Source of the DNA: Sphingobacteriaceae bacterium
GTDB taxonomy: Bacteria > Bacteroidota > Bacteroidia > B-17B0 > Aurantibacillaceae
Direction: 5' to 3'
DNA length: 43,557 bases
Assembly (NCBI GenBank): GCA_023251725.1
Contig: JAHEYG010000017.1
Location: 1 to 43,557 of the forward strand
In this document: piece by piece, positions 17,290 to 25,765 of the stretch
Numbering within the stretch: position 1 is the stretch's first letter
Layout: every line of letters begins with the position of its first letter
Notes under the pieces: model-generated
What the model was told of the DNA's origin: nothing
Databases searched by the model: none
Seen by the model: the letters and a program-made list of their open reading frames with translations, nothing else
Position numbers and translations under genes: made by a program

Positions 17290-19188
17290 TTACTTTTTTT
17301 TAAACATTGAATCGATTTGACCAATAAATCCTGAAACTTGGGTGTTGCCGGGATTAATGTTTAAGGCTTGTTGATAATACTTTCTGCAAACGAGAGTATC
17401 CTTATTTAAAAAATAAAGTTGTCCCAGAGAAACATTTAATAATTCGGAATCGGGCTGTTTTTTCAATTCAGATTCAAAGTATAAAATTCCTTCTTTTATA
17501 TTAGTATTGGCATAACAACTTCCTAAAACTTCATATGGAACAGTAAATTTTGTTCCTCTGCTTGATTTAACTGCTTTAAACAAAAAATATTTTGCACTAT
17601 CGATTTTATTAAGTTTGAAATAGGCAATTCCCAAATTAGCCAAAAGCTCTTTTTTAATTGTATCACGTGCATAGGCTGGTTTTAAATAGCGCAATGCCGA
17701 AAGAGGATCATTCTTATACGAAAGATATAAATAGGCTAAATTATTGAGGCATCCGTTACAGGTAGAATCTTCCTTCACAGCATTTATCAATAGCTTTTCA
17801 GAAAATAACATTTTATTTAATTTATCATTTTGTTTAATTGAACTTTTTTCATTGGATAATTGAACAATTACTTCTGAGCTGGTGAGTAAACTTAATTTAA
17901 CCGATTCGGGATAATTTTTAACATCAGCTTCAAACAGTGTGAGCCGATCTTTCCATTCTTTGTTTCGGCTGATTATCAATCCTCCAAAAAATACCAAAAT
18001 TACCAGTGAAATAGATTTTTGTTTAATATTTAACTGGGAAAATTGAACAGGATATTTCTTTGTTTTTGAGTTAAAAAATAAAACCTGAATTAGAATTAAA
18101 GAGAAACCAATAGAGGCAAAAAATAAAAATCTATCAGCAACAATCCCCGGGGCCGGGGCCACAATATTTAAATACATTGATATAGAAAAACAGAAAAACA
18201 CAATTCCATACCAAATGAAATCGGGTTTATTGAACTTTATTATAAAAAAATAAAATAATGTTCCAGAAATAATTAATCCCAACAAAGCATATAGAGAAGT
18301 GAATGAAAAGACCTGAATAACACTATGCCCATAATACGAAGCCATTTTTGTTGGCAGCAGCAACATTTTAGCATAAAATCCCAGGGAATTTAAAGCCGCT
18401 GAAATTTTTAGAATGAACCCTTTCTCAAAATACAAAGGGTTTTCGAAATACATAAAAACACGGTATTCTACTGCCCTTCCCATTACTCCCCGCTTGGTTA
18501 ATTTATACATCACAAATGCCAATAAAAATAAAATTACAATTCCAATAATTGTTTTAATATTTATTTTACGCTGTTTTAATAATATTATCGGGATAATGGC
18601 GATGTAAGGAACTACATCGAATTTACTTAAATACGCCAACGCAAAAAGCAGTAAAGCAAAAAACATTCTGTACCATTTTTTGATATCGGTATAACGAATT
18701 ACCTGAATAAAACCAAGAAGAGTAAAAATGAAACTAAGAAGGACATCGCGATTTTTAAGGCTCACCACCACTTCTGAATGAACTGGAATAAATGCGAAAA
18801 TTAAAACTGCCAGAAACAAAGTGAAAGGTGGAAATTCTTTAAACAGTAAACGAAACAATTTAAAAAGCAAAATCAGCGTCAGCCAATAGAAAATGATATT
18901 AAAAAAATGTCCGCGCTTAGGATTCTCCCCGAAAATACCACTTTCAATAGCGAAAGAAACTTTTACCATTGGTCGGTATTCGTATTTATTATCGCTTTCG
19001 TCTTTAACATGAAAAGTTTTGAAAGCTTTTGGAATGGCTTTAAATCCCTGGGCTGTGATATTATCTTTACCGGTTACAAACTCATCATCGAGGGCATAAC
19101 CATTCCCAATAATATTTCCATATAAAATAAAAACTACTAACAGAAGTAAACTCTGGTATTTATATTTTTGAAAAAATGATTTCATCAT
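17290..19188 (-). CDS. TMTC-like GT-C membrane glycosyltransferase with C-terminal TPRs
   Basis: The 632-residue protein has about ten hydrophobic segments in its first 400 residues and a soluble helical C-terminus with TPR-like pairs (ALRYLKPAYARD, ANLGIAYFKLNKIDSAKYF, VSLGQLYFLNKD). The N-terminal features follow TMTC/PMT-type enzymes: acidic pair D34-D35 in the first luminal loop, Y-R-P-M at 71-74, and H-S-E-V-V with N-R-D at about 138-148. Such enzymes move a sugar from a polyprenyl-phosphate donor to a protein or glycan on the outer side of the membrane. It is last in a minus-strand run after the MBOAT-SGNH gene (22-base gap) and the GTG-started sulfotransferase. Two ATGs are adjacent at 19188 and 19185. 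Whether it modifies the nearby giant adhesins is unknown. A plain TPR membrane protein without catalytic activity is the alternative. Confidence 0.75.
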   Translation of the reverse strand: MMKSFFQKYKYQSLLLLVVFILYGNIIGNGYALDDEFVTGKDNITAQGFKAIPKAFKTFHVKDESDNKYEYRPMVKVSFAIESGIFGENPKRGHFFNIIFYWLTLILLFKLFRLLFKEFPPFTLFLAVLIFAFIPVHSEVVVSLKNRDVLLSFIFTLLGFIQVIRYTDIKKWYRMFFALLLFALAYLSKFDVVPYIAIIPIILLKQRKINIKTIIGIVILFLLAFVMYKLTKRGVMGRAVEYRVFMYFENPLYFEKGFILKISAALNSLGFYAKMLLLPTKMASYYGHSVIQVFSFTSLYALLGLIISGTLFYFFIIKFNKPDFIWYGIVFFCFSISMYLNIVAPAPGIVADRFLFFASIGFSLILIQVLFFNSKTKKYPVQFSQLNIKQKSISLVILVFFGGLIISRNKEWKDRLTLFEADVKNYPESVKLSLLTSSEVIVQLSNEKSSIKQNDKLNKMLFSEKLLINAVKEDSTCNGCLNNLAYLYLSYKNDPLSALRYLKPAYARDTIKKELLANLGIAYFKLNKIDSAKYFLFKAVKSSRGTKFTVPYEVLGSCYANTNIKEGILYFESELKKQPDSELLNVSLGQLYFLNKDTLVCRKYYQQALNINPGNTQVSGFIGQIDSMFKKK

Positions 19189-19210
19189 AGAAAGAAAATA
19201 ATATGCTAAG

Positions 19211-21700
19211 CTATTTTAAAAATTTAAATTTTTGTTTATTATTCAATATTTCTTCCAACAATTTATCGGCAATAACCTTATGGCCTTTTTTATTGGGATG
19301 CGCGTCCCATATAGATAACTGAATAGTTTCAGGATTGTTCCCCTGATAAACTCCCTCTAAATCAATTATTTCAAAACCGGTATTTTTCGATTCTTTAAAA
19401 CAAAATGATTTATCTTTATCTTTTCTTAAACTGGCATTGGCCGGCAAATAAATAAACACCGGAAAAATATTATTTTGTTTGCAATAATCAGCAATGGTTT
19501 TGTATCCCCAACTAACCATTTCATTCCCAAAAGGTTTAATTTTATTATTTTTTTCGAGTCGGCACATGTGATTATTTACACCTGAAGAGGAATAAATGCT
19601 ATCTAAAAAATTAAATGAAAGTGGCTTGCCTTTCTCAATAACGTTTACAAAATTATCAACGCTCCGCGTAACTTCACCAGTGTGCGCAAAATAAAAAAGA
19701 TAATCGGGTTTAATATTTTTAATCTTGTTCAAAGTCACATAAACATTTTGCAGAAGATGGTAACCCCCGGCTCCAAAATTTAATATTTCAATTTTACTTT
19801 TCGAATATTTATTTATTTCATTCTCGAAAAGGGAGGCGAAATTTTCGTTATTGGAAACACCTGAACCCATTTCATAAGACCCGCCGAGCAAAGCAATTCG
19901 TATCGTACCGGAATCTTTAACCGGCGAATATTCTTTGTCGCGGAGCCCGAATTGATTGGTAGATAAACTATCGCCTTTGAATACTGTTCTAAAATTTGGT
20001 TTAAACTCTTTGATTAATATATTATTTACAGGAAAATAAGCGAGATTATCGAGATTCCATTTTTTATTCTCGTTTTTGATATTAAACAAATCTATGGCTT
20101 TATCATCGTTGTTTAATAATTGTTCGTAATAGCCTCTTTCCATTTCTAACCTGTCTTTATTATTGAGATTATTATGAGCAAAATTTAAAACATTCGTTCG
20201 GTAAGAAGAGCTTTGCAGAATGAAAAATAAAATTATTAATAAGGAATTACAAATTATCCCCGATAAAACAGTGAATTCTTTAAATACAAATCCAAACATT
20301 TTTTTTGTATCGTATAAATATCTGATAATGGAAGCGATTGCAATAAATAAAATTATTGCTCCGCTAAAAATTAAAATATCCCACAGTGAGCCTGTTTTCA
20401 CAAAAGACAAAAGATACCACCACTCGGTAATTGAATTTGATGTCCAAAAGCTCCACAAGAAACCCATTACCACCAACATAAAAATAACACTTGCACCTTT
20501 TTTTACAAACTCTAAAGAATTTGATTTTTTTATTTTGACTTTATCGAACTCCTTCAAAAACAAAACAGAACTTGTAGAAATAGTAATCCCTAAAAAACAC
20601 CAGAATAAAATATCGTTCGGATTAAAAACGAATTTGCCTTTTATCCAAAGCCACTGCCAATTATGAAAAAACCAAGTGCAAAAAAACATAAACAGCGTCG
20701 TTAATAAAATCGCCATTTTTATTGGTATTTTTTTTAATTTGAAGAGAACAGGATAATAAAAAACACGGGTAATAAAATCGCGCCAATATAAATTTATTCG
20801 ACGCCATAAGTCGGGAAAGCTTGTTGCAAAAAAATAATTATCAAAAATTTCGGGAAGTGAAAACCCAAACAAGGTTAAAAACCCCAATGAAATATAAAAC
20901 AATCCCGAAAGGCGAAGAATTAAAGAGTAACCGGAAAATATGAACAAAATTAAATTCCAAAAACTCTCTATTTCATAGGGCGAAGGCGTTAAGTACAAAT
21001 AAACGAAACGGTAAATCAGGGTATGCAAAATTCCACGCGTAATCCATTTCAAACCTTGCTCCAACGATTTTTGGGCCGGTTGAGAGTAGAATCGTGAGAA
21101 AAATAATTTAGGATCTACAATTGGAAATAAAGGAAAGCAGGCTTGCGGTAACATAAATAAATAACATAATCTGTCAATGAAAACAGGTTTGTTTTTAAAA
21201 TATCTTAATTCGTACAATAGAAAAATATAACGTAGCATTAAAAAAACTGAGCCGTACATAATAGTTATTCTCACCATTGAATTGGCAAAGCCATTCATTA
21301 TAAAAAATGCACCTACTCCGGTAAAAATCAAAGCCAAAATATTTCTTAACGAAAAATTGGGAATATAAGTTAAGGCAACAAAAAACAAGATAATAGCGAG
21401 TACACCCGTTGCCGGGAAAATTCCCAGTAAATAAATTTCGATGGCAAAAGCGAAGAGAAGAAGCACTATTTTTCTCAATGAAATTGGCAAAAACATATAA
21501 AGGATAAATCCGCCACTAAGAATGAAAACCGCTTTATCGAACCCCTTATTTTTTTCGATACCAAATGTGTAAATAAGATAAACACACAGCAAAAGCCATA
21601 TTAAATGAAAGGAAAGACGGGCCGAATATTTATATTTAGAATTGGAAACCTGAAGATCGGAATACACTGGTAAAAATTGATTTTTAATGGAGTCAGGCAT
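19211..21700 (-). CDS. Fused MBOAT O-acyltransferase and SGNH hydrolase-like protein
   Basis: The first ~500 of 829 residues are membrane helices. They contain the MBOAT signature S-F-P-D-L-W-R-R at 294-301 and the helix T-W-F-F-H-N-W, whose His346 matches the invariant MBOAT histidine. From about 590 a soluble SGNH domain follows: IRIALLGGSYEMGSG with Ser608 as likely nucleophile, the oxyanion block NFGAGGY at 641-647, the stretch FAHTGE near 673, and D799-x-H801 in WDAHPNKKGH. In known systems (AlgI with AlgJ/AlgX, PatA/PatB, DltB/DltD) the MBOAT protein brings acyl groups across the membrane and a separate SGNH protein places them on the glycan; here both halves lie in one chain. It is probably co-transcribed with the sulfotransferase before it and the TMTC-like gene after it, so a surface glycan is the likely acceptor. 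Confidence 0.85.
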   Translation of the reverse strand: MPDSIKNQFLPVYSDLQVSNSKYKYSARLSFHLIWLLLCVYLIYTFGIEKNKGFDKAVFILSGGFILYMFLPISLRKIVLLLFAFAIEIYLLGIFPATGVLAIILFFVALTYIPNFSLRNILALIFTGVGAFFIMNGFANSMVRITIMYGSVFLMLRYIFLLYELRYFKNKPVFIDRLCYLFMLPQACFPLFPIVDPKLFFSRFYSQPAQKSLEQGLKWITRGILHTLIYRFVYLYLTPSPYEIESFWNLILFIFSGYSLILRLSGLFYISLGFLTLFGFSLPEIFDNYFFATSFPDLWRRINLYWRDFITRVFYYPVLFKLKKIPIKMAILLTTLFMFFCTWFFHNWQWLWIKGKFVFNPNDILFWCFLGITISTSSVLFLKEFDKVKIKKSNSLEFVKKGASVIFMLVVMGFLWSFWTSNSITEWWYLLSFVKTGSLWDILIFSGAIILFIAIASIIRYLYDTKKMFGFVFKEFTVLSGIICNSLLIILFFILQSSSYRTNVLNFAHNNLNNKDRLEMERGYYEQLLNNDDKAIDLFNIKNENKKWNLDNLAYFPVNNILIKEFKPNFRTVFKGDSLSTNQFGLRDKEYSPVKDSGTIRIALLGGSYEMGSGVSNNENFASLFENEINKYSKSKIEILNFGAGGYHLLQNVYVTLNKIKNIKPDYLFYFAHTGEVTRSVDNFVNVIEKGKPLSFNFLDSIYSSSGVNNHMCRLEKNNKIKPFGNEMVSWGYKTIADYCKQNNIFPVFIYLPANASLRKDKDKSFCFKESKNTGFEIIDLEGVYQGNNPETIQLSIWDAHPNKKGHKVIADKLLEEILNNKQKFKFLK

Positions 21701-21755
21701 ATTAATTCAAATGTGTTCTATTATTTATCTTCGTTAAATTAATTACGAAGGATTA

Positions 21756-22643
21756 TTACCAGTTAAATTTTTTACCAAGTATTTTAAAAAGTTTTTCATT
21801 GTAAGGTTTGTAAAACTTATTTAGCGAATCAAAAGTTTCGGGTTTCATTTTTTCGGAAGAACCTTCGTTTAATTTATTAAATATTATTTTATTACTATTT
21901 TTTATTCCCGCAAATTCACAAATCTCACCAAACACTTTTTCCGGATTTTCAAAATAGTTTTCGCTACTGTTGATGTAAATATTATTTTTAGGGATAGAAT
22001 TTATCCAATTAGCCACACTATCGCAATAAATTCCCCGCGAGCGATATCCCAAACGGTAAAAAGCATAATTGTGGTTTTTGTCGGCTATTTCTTTTTTATC
22101 AGCCGTATTAATTCTCTTTTCTTCCAATTCAAGAGCTTTTTCAAAATCGGTTGATTCAAATCCTTTTTTAACTGAAAATTTGTAATGCGAAAACGCACGG
22201 TCCGCAGGGTTACGAAGCAACAAAATAACTTTTGCATTTTTATGATTGCTTAAAATTCTCTGCGGCGCATATATATTTTCGAACGTATCAGTACTTGCAT
22301 CCACCGAATATGCCGGAAGTTTTAATTTGTTTTGCCGCGCGGCTTTGTAAAGTTTAGTAGCAAAAAACTGTTTGTAATATAAAACGCCTTTCGCAAATCT
22401 GGTATTGTTGCCGTAAAAGAACATTTCTTTAGCTTTGGAAGAAATAATTTGCGGATGCTGCACTAAATTATCATATAAAGAAGTGGTTCCTCCTTTTTGA
22501 ACACCAATTATAAAAATATCGGGATTGATACGCAAAAACGAAGTAGCCCGCACAAAAGCAGAAGCAACCAGCGCATCATGTTTATTAAAGACTAATGACT
22601 CGTTATAAAACAATTCATTCAGCATTTGATTCTGAATTTTCAC
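21756..22643 (-). CDS. Sulfotransferase (NDST-like family)
   Basis: The 295-residue protein should transfer sulfate from PAPS to a glycan. It shows the 5'-phosphosulfate loop in IFIIGVQKGGTTSLYDNL, with the catalytic-type lysine of QKGGTT, and the 3'-phosphate site in VILLLRNPADRAFSHYKFS, in the form typical of heparan-sulfate-type enzymes. A late helix with S-E-N-Y-F-E-N-P is where these enzymes position the second substrate. The start at 22643 is GTG; an ATG at 22625 would give MLNELFYN and remove six residues, and both leave the domain intact. It is the first gene of the minus-strand run with the MBOAT-SGNH and TMTC-like genes and is divergent from a second sulfotransferase 36 bases away. 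Confidence 0.85.
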   Translation of the reverse strand: MKIQNQMLNELFYNESLVFNKHDALVASAFVRATSFLRINPDIFIIGVQKGGTTSLYDNLVQHPQIISSKAKEMFFYGNNTRFAKGVLYYKQFFATKLYKAARQNKLKLPAYSVDASTDTFENIYAPQRILSNHKNAKVILLLRNPADRAFSHYKFSVKKGFESTDFEKALELEEKRINTADKKEIADKNHNYAFYRLGYRSRGIYCDSVANWINSIPKNNIYINSSENYFENPEKVFGEICEFAGIKNSNKIIFNKLNEGSSEKMKPETFDSLNKFYKPYNEKLFKILGKKFNW

Positions 22644-22679
22644 TAAATTTACTAAAATTAAAATGATACTTTAATCATT

Positions 22680-23576
22680 ATGCCATTAAAAAAACTTGCC
22701 GATAAGTTTCATACGTTTACAAATTTACTCATTAAAGATAGTTTCCCTACACTTAGTTTGTATTATTATACAAAACCGCGCCTGTATTTGTATTGGAGAA
22801 CGCAGCCCATTCACCGTTTAATTAAAGGCGAAAATGTTTCTAATTGCACCAAACCAAGTTTCATTTTTTTTACGGTGCACAAAAGTGCTTCTACTTTAAT
22901 GGTTAATTTTATTGAGGCTTTATCTAAAATTACCGGACTCGTTCAAATTGATTACAACGGCTATTTTGCCACGGAAGGCGCCAAAGGTTTAGAAAAACAA
23001 AACAATTCACAATTAATTAAAAAAGTTTTTAAACCAAACGGATATATTTATGGTCCGCTTAGGAATTTTATTAATGTACCCCAAATTGATAATTACCCTA
23101 TAATACTTTTGCTGCGCGACCCGCGCGACATATTAACTTCGCAATATTTTTCCATTAAAAAAACGCATCCTTTAATTACTAAAAAATTAATTGAACGGAG
23201 AGAAATAGCAATGAATTCGACCATTGATGAACATGTAAAATCAGAACAAGCCGATAGGTTTTTTCAAACTTATTCGATTTATATTGATAAAATTTTAGGA
23301 AAAAAAAATGTTTTGTTTTTGAAATATGAAGATATGGTGAATGATTTTCGCAGTTTTATTTTGCAAATAAATGCGCATCTTAAATTAAATTTAAGCGAAC
23401 AACAAATTAATTCGCTGGACTTAACAAAGACTTTTAAAATTAAAAGCGAAGATCAAAATAGTCATAAACGAAAAGTTACGCCCGGAGATTACAAAGAAAA
23501 ATTGCAGCCCGAAACCATTGAATGGCTCAATAAAAAATTTGAAACAATTTTAAAAAAACTTAATTACCCCATTTAA
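22680..23576 (+). CDS. Sulfotransferase domain protein
   Basis: The 298-residue product has a PAPS-binding loop in the variant form FFTVHKSASTLMVNFI and a clear 3'-phosphate site in IILLLRDPRDILTSQYFS. A later F-L-K-Y-E-D-M-V-N-D strand-helix is the usual third landmark of sulfotransferases. There is no signal peptide, so it acts in the cytoplasm on lipid-linked or soluble precursors. It starts the rightward operon; its stop overlaps the next ATG by one base (TAATG). The sequence is only distantly similar to its two sulfotransferase neighbours, so the three probably act on different positions. The catalytic lysine lies in HKSAST. Confidence 0.8.
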   Translation: MPLKKLADKFHTFTNLLIKDSFPTLSLYYYTKPRLYLYWRTQPIHRLIKGENVSNCTKPSFIFFTVHKSASTLMVNFIEALSKITGLVQIDYNGYFATEGAKGLEKQNNSQLIKKVFKPNGYIYGPLRNFINVPQIDNYPIILLLRDPRDILTSQYFSIKKTHPLITKKLIERREIAMNSTIDEHVKSEQADRFFQTYSIYIDKILGKKNVLFLKYEDMVNDFRSFILQINAHLKLNLSEQQINSLDLTKTFKIKSEDQNSHKRKVTPGDYKEKLQPETIEWLNKKFETILKKLNYPI

Positions 23577-24508
23577 TGTTGCAACTAAAATTACAATATA
23601 TAGAAGAAAACAAATGGTTTCATCAATGGTATAATCGTTTTTGTTTGGATAAATTAAATAAGAACCGAAATTTATATACCGATTCAACCACAGAAATCTC
23701 CAACGAAAAACCCTTGTTTATTACCGGATTTTTTAGATCGGGAACGAGCGTTACCGCAAAATTATTAAATATAATGGGAATGGATTTGGGACCAGAAAAA
23801 CATTTATTGAAAGCTAAAAATAAACGGGCTCAATTAAATCCGGATGGTTTTTTTGAGAATTATTTGTTCATGGAAACTTCTCTAATGCTTTTTACAAAAC
23901 TAAATTCCTGGGGGCACCTCCCCCCCACCGAATCGGCTTTAAACAATTTCGAATTCAGCGCCACCGATAAACAAACATTTGCCGAATTTACTTTATGCGG
24001 CGTGCACGACGACAGAATAAGTAATAAAAACAAAATGGCCGTTTTAAAAAACTACGACCTTTTCTCATTAAATACTTACCTCCAAAAAGAATTTAAATTT
24101 CCTTACGCCATTAAAAATCCACATTTTTCGGTGATGACTGAATTTTTATTAAAAAAATGGCCGCAAGCAACCCTCTTAGTTTGTTTCAGAGAACCTATGG
24201 CAGCCATTGCTTCTGCGGCAAAAATAACTTCTATGCTTAATCAGGAAATTTATTTAAAATACTACGAGCAATTAGTAAAATTACCTGACAACAAAGTCGC
24301 TTTTTTTTCGTTTGATCATTTATTGAAAAACCCTCAAAAATCGCTGAACGCATTATGTAATAATTTTAATTTAGCCACCCAAAAAATTAAAATCGCCGAG
24401 TCAATCATTAAACCGGCTTTGCACCGTTACAAAAATGCCGGCGAAATTACCAACGAAAAAGTAAAAGAAATTTACCATTTAATGATAAATAAAGCCATCA
24501 ATAAATGA
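23576..24508 (+). CDS. Sulfotransferase family protein
   Basis: The 310-residue protein has a PAPS-type loop in FITGFFRSGTSVTAKLL and a 3'-phosphate-like site in LLVCFREPMAAIASAAK, followed by VAFFSFDHLLKNP. The RSGT loop, with arginine where others have lysine, is common in the sulfotransferase-3 and related families of bacterial glycan clusters. It overlaps both neighbours (one base upstream, ATGA downstream with the GT4 gene), so translation is coupled. It is the third sulfotransferase in 2.8 kb. The acceptor is unknown. Confidence 0.78.
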   Translation: MLQLKLQYIEENKWFHQWYNRFCLDKLNKNRNLYTDSTTEISNEKPLFITGFFRSGTSVTAKLLNIMGMDLGPEKHLLKAKNKRAQLNPDGFFENYLFMETSLMLFTKLNSWGHLPPTESALNNFEFSATDKQTFAEFTLCGVHDDRISNKNKMAVLKNYDLFSLNTYLQKEFKFPYAIKNPHFSVMTEFLLKKWPQATLLVCFREPMAAIASAAKITSMLNQEIYLKYYEQLVKLPDNKVAFFSFDHLLKNPQKSLNALCNNFNLATQKIKIAESIIKPALHRYKNAGEITNEKVKEIYHLMINKAINK

Positions 24509-25686
24509 AAGTGGTTCATTTAAATACTTATACCGAAGGAGGCGCCGCACAAGCTGCACTAAGAATAAACGATGCTTTATTAAAACAATGCTTCGGCGGG
24601 CTCAGCATAGAAAGTAAATTTCTGGCGCTTTACAACAACCAAAATAAAGTTGCTATTGACTTCAGAGATGAATTAAATGTATTTGAAAATTATTTTCTGA
24701 AACTAAAAAATAAACTCCGTGCTTTAAAATTAGAAAAAAAATATTACGAGGCCGAAGAATTATTTAGCGAATTGGAAACGGTTTGGGAGGTAAAAAAACA
24801 TTCACTCATAAAAAATTCGGATATTTTGCATTTGCATTGGATTTCTTCTTTTGTTGATATTCCTTCCTTTTTTCATCTGCAAAATAAAAAAATAGTTTGG
24901 ACTCTTCACGATTATTTTCCGTTTTCGGGAGGCTTTCATTATCCTATTAATGAAATTAAAGAAGAATGGTTTAAAAAAATAGAATTGCAAAAAGATATTA
25001 TTGAGAAAATATTTTCGGAAACTAAAATTGATTTTGTTTTTCCCTCCGAATATTTAAAACAAATAGCGAAAGATTCAAATGCATTGGGAAATAATAATTG
25101 TCAGGTAATAAAAAATCCGGTGGATGTAAATTTGTTTAAGCCTTTGGATAAAAATGCCTGTAGAGATAAACATTTAATTAATAAAACCAAGCCCGTTCTT
25201 TTTTTCTTATCCGATTATTTTAATTATCCCCGCAAGGGATTTGCTTTACTGGCAAAAGCGCTCTCTTTAATAAATAAAGAGGTGACGTTAATTACTGCGG
25301 GAAGAGGAAAATTACCTTCTGTAATTGGTAAAGCAGAAATTAAATATTTTGGATTGATGCAAAATAAAAATTTACTCGTTGAATTATATAATTGTGCCGA
25401 CCTATTGGTAAATCCAAGTTTAGCCGATATTTCAAGCAATACAGTTATTGAAGCCATGGCTTGCGGAATTCCTTCGGTAACATTTGCAACCGGTGGAATT
25501 CCGGAATTAATTACTGAGGTAAACGGAATAATTGCCAATGAAACTTCTGCGCAAGCCCTAGCCGAATCGATAAACTTAGCATTGAGTAAAAATTACGATC
25601 CAGGTAAAATTAAAAGTTTAGCAGAACAAAATCATTCGTTTGAGGTGATTGGCAAGAAATATGCAACTCTTTATTCGCCATTATAA
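24505..25686 (+). CDS. Glycosyltransferase family 4 (GT-B fold)
   Basis: The 393-residue protein starts MKVVHLNTYTEGGAAQAAL, the glycine-rich N-terminal loop of GT4 enzymes. It has the H-D-Y-F-P-F-S-G-G-F-H-Y phrase that I know from the WcaC-like branch of bacterial polysaccharide enzymes. The nucleotide-sugar site is the NTVIEAMACGIPSVTF segment with the following GGIPELI, giving the E-x7-E arrangement. It should work on the cytoplasmic face, adding a hexose to a growing lipid-linked glycan; the sugar cannot be told. Its ATGA overlap with the sulfotransferase before it supports one transcript. Confidence 0.88.
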   Translation: MKVVHLNTYTEGGAAQAALRINDALLKQCFGGLSIESKFLALYNNQNKVAIDFRDELNVFENYFLKLKNKLRALKLEKKYYEAEELFSELETVWEVKKHSLIKNSDILHLHWISSFVDIPSFFHLQNKKIVWTLHDYFPFSGGFHYPINEIKEEWFKKIELQKDIIEKIFSETKIDFVFPSEYLKQIAKDSNALGNNNCQVIKNPVDVNLFKPLDKNACRDKHLINKTKPVLFFLSDYFNYPRKGFALLAKALSLINKEVTLITAGRGKLPSVIGKAEIKYFGLMQNKNLLVELYNCADLLVNPSLADISSNTVIEAMACGIPSVTFATGGIPELITEVNGIIANETSAQALAESINLALSKNYDPGKIKSLAEQNHSFEVIGKKYATLYSPL

Positions 25687-25741
25687 TTGTTTGTGAGACA
25701 AAATGTACTTGAAACAATTATGTTTACAAGCTATATATTTA

Positions 25742-25749
25742 TAAATTTG
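25742..25749 (+). promoter_or_regulatory. Possible internal promoter before the GT-C gene
   Basis: TAAATTTG matches the -7 box TAnnTTTG and ends 16 bases before the ATG at 25766, inside the only sizeable gap (79 bases) of the rightward operon. No good TTTG lies 19-21 bases upstream, so this stays tentative. Confidence 0.35.
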
Positions 25750-25765
25750 TACTCTTTATTAGTAA

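Noticed and set aside
25224-25538. Antisense open frame within the GT4 gene
   Set aside because: It is a shadow of the well-supported glycosyltransferase frame and has no recognisable domain.
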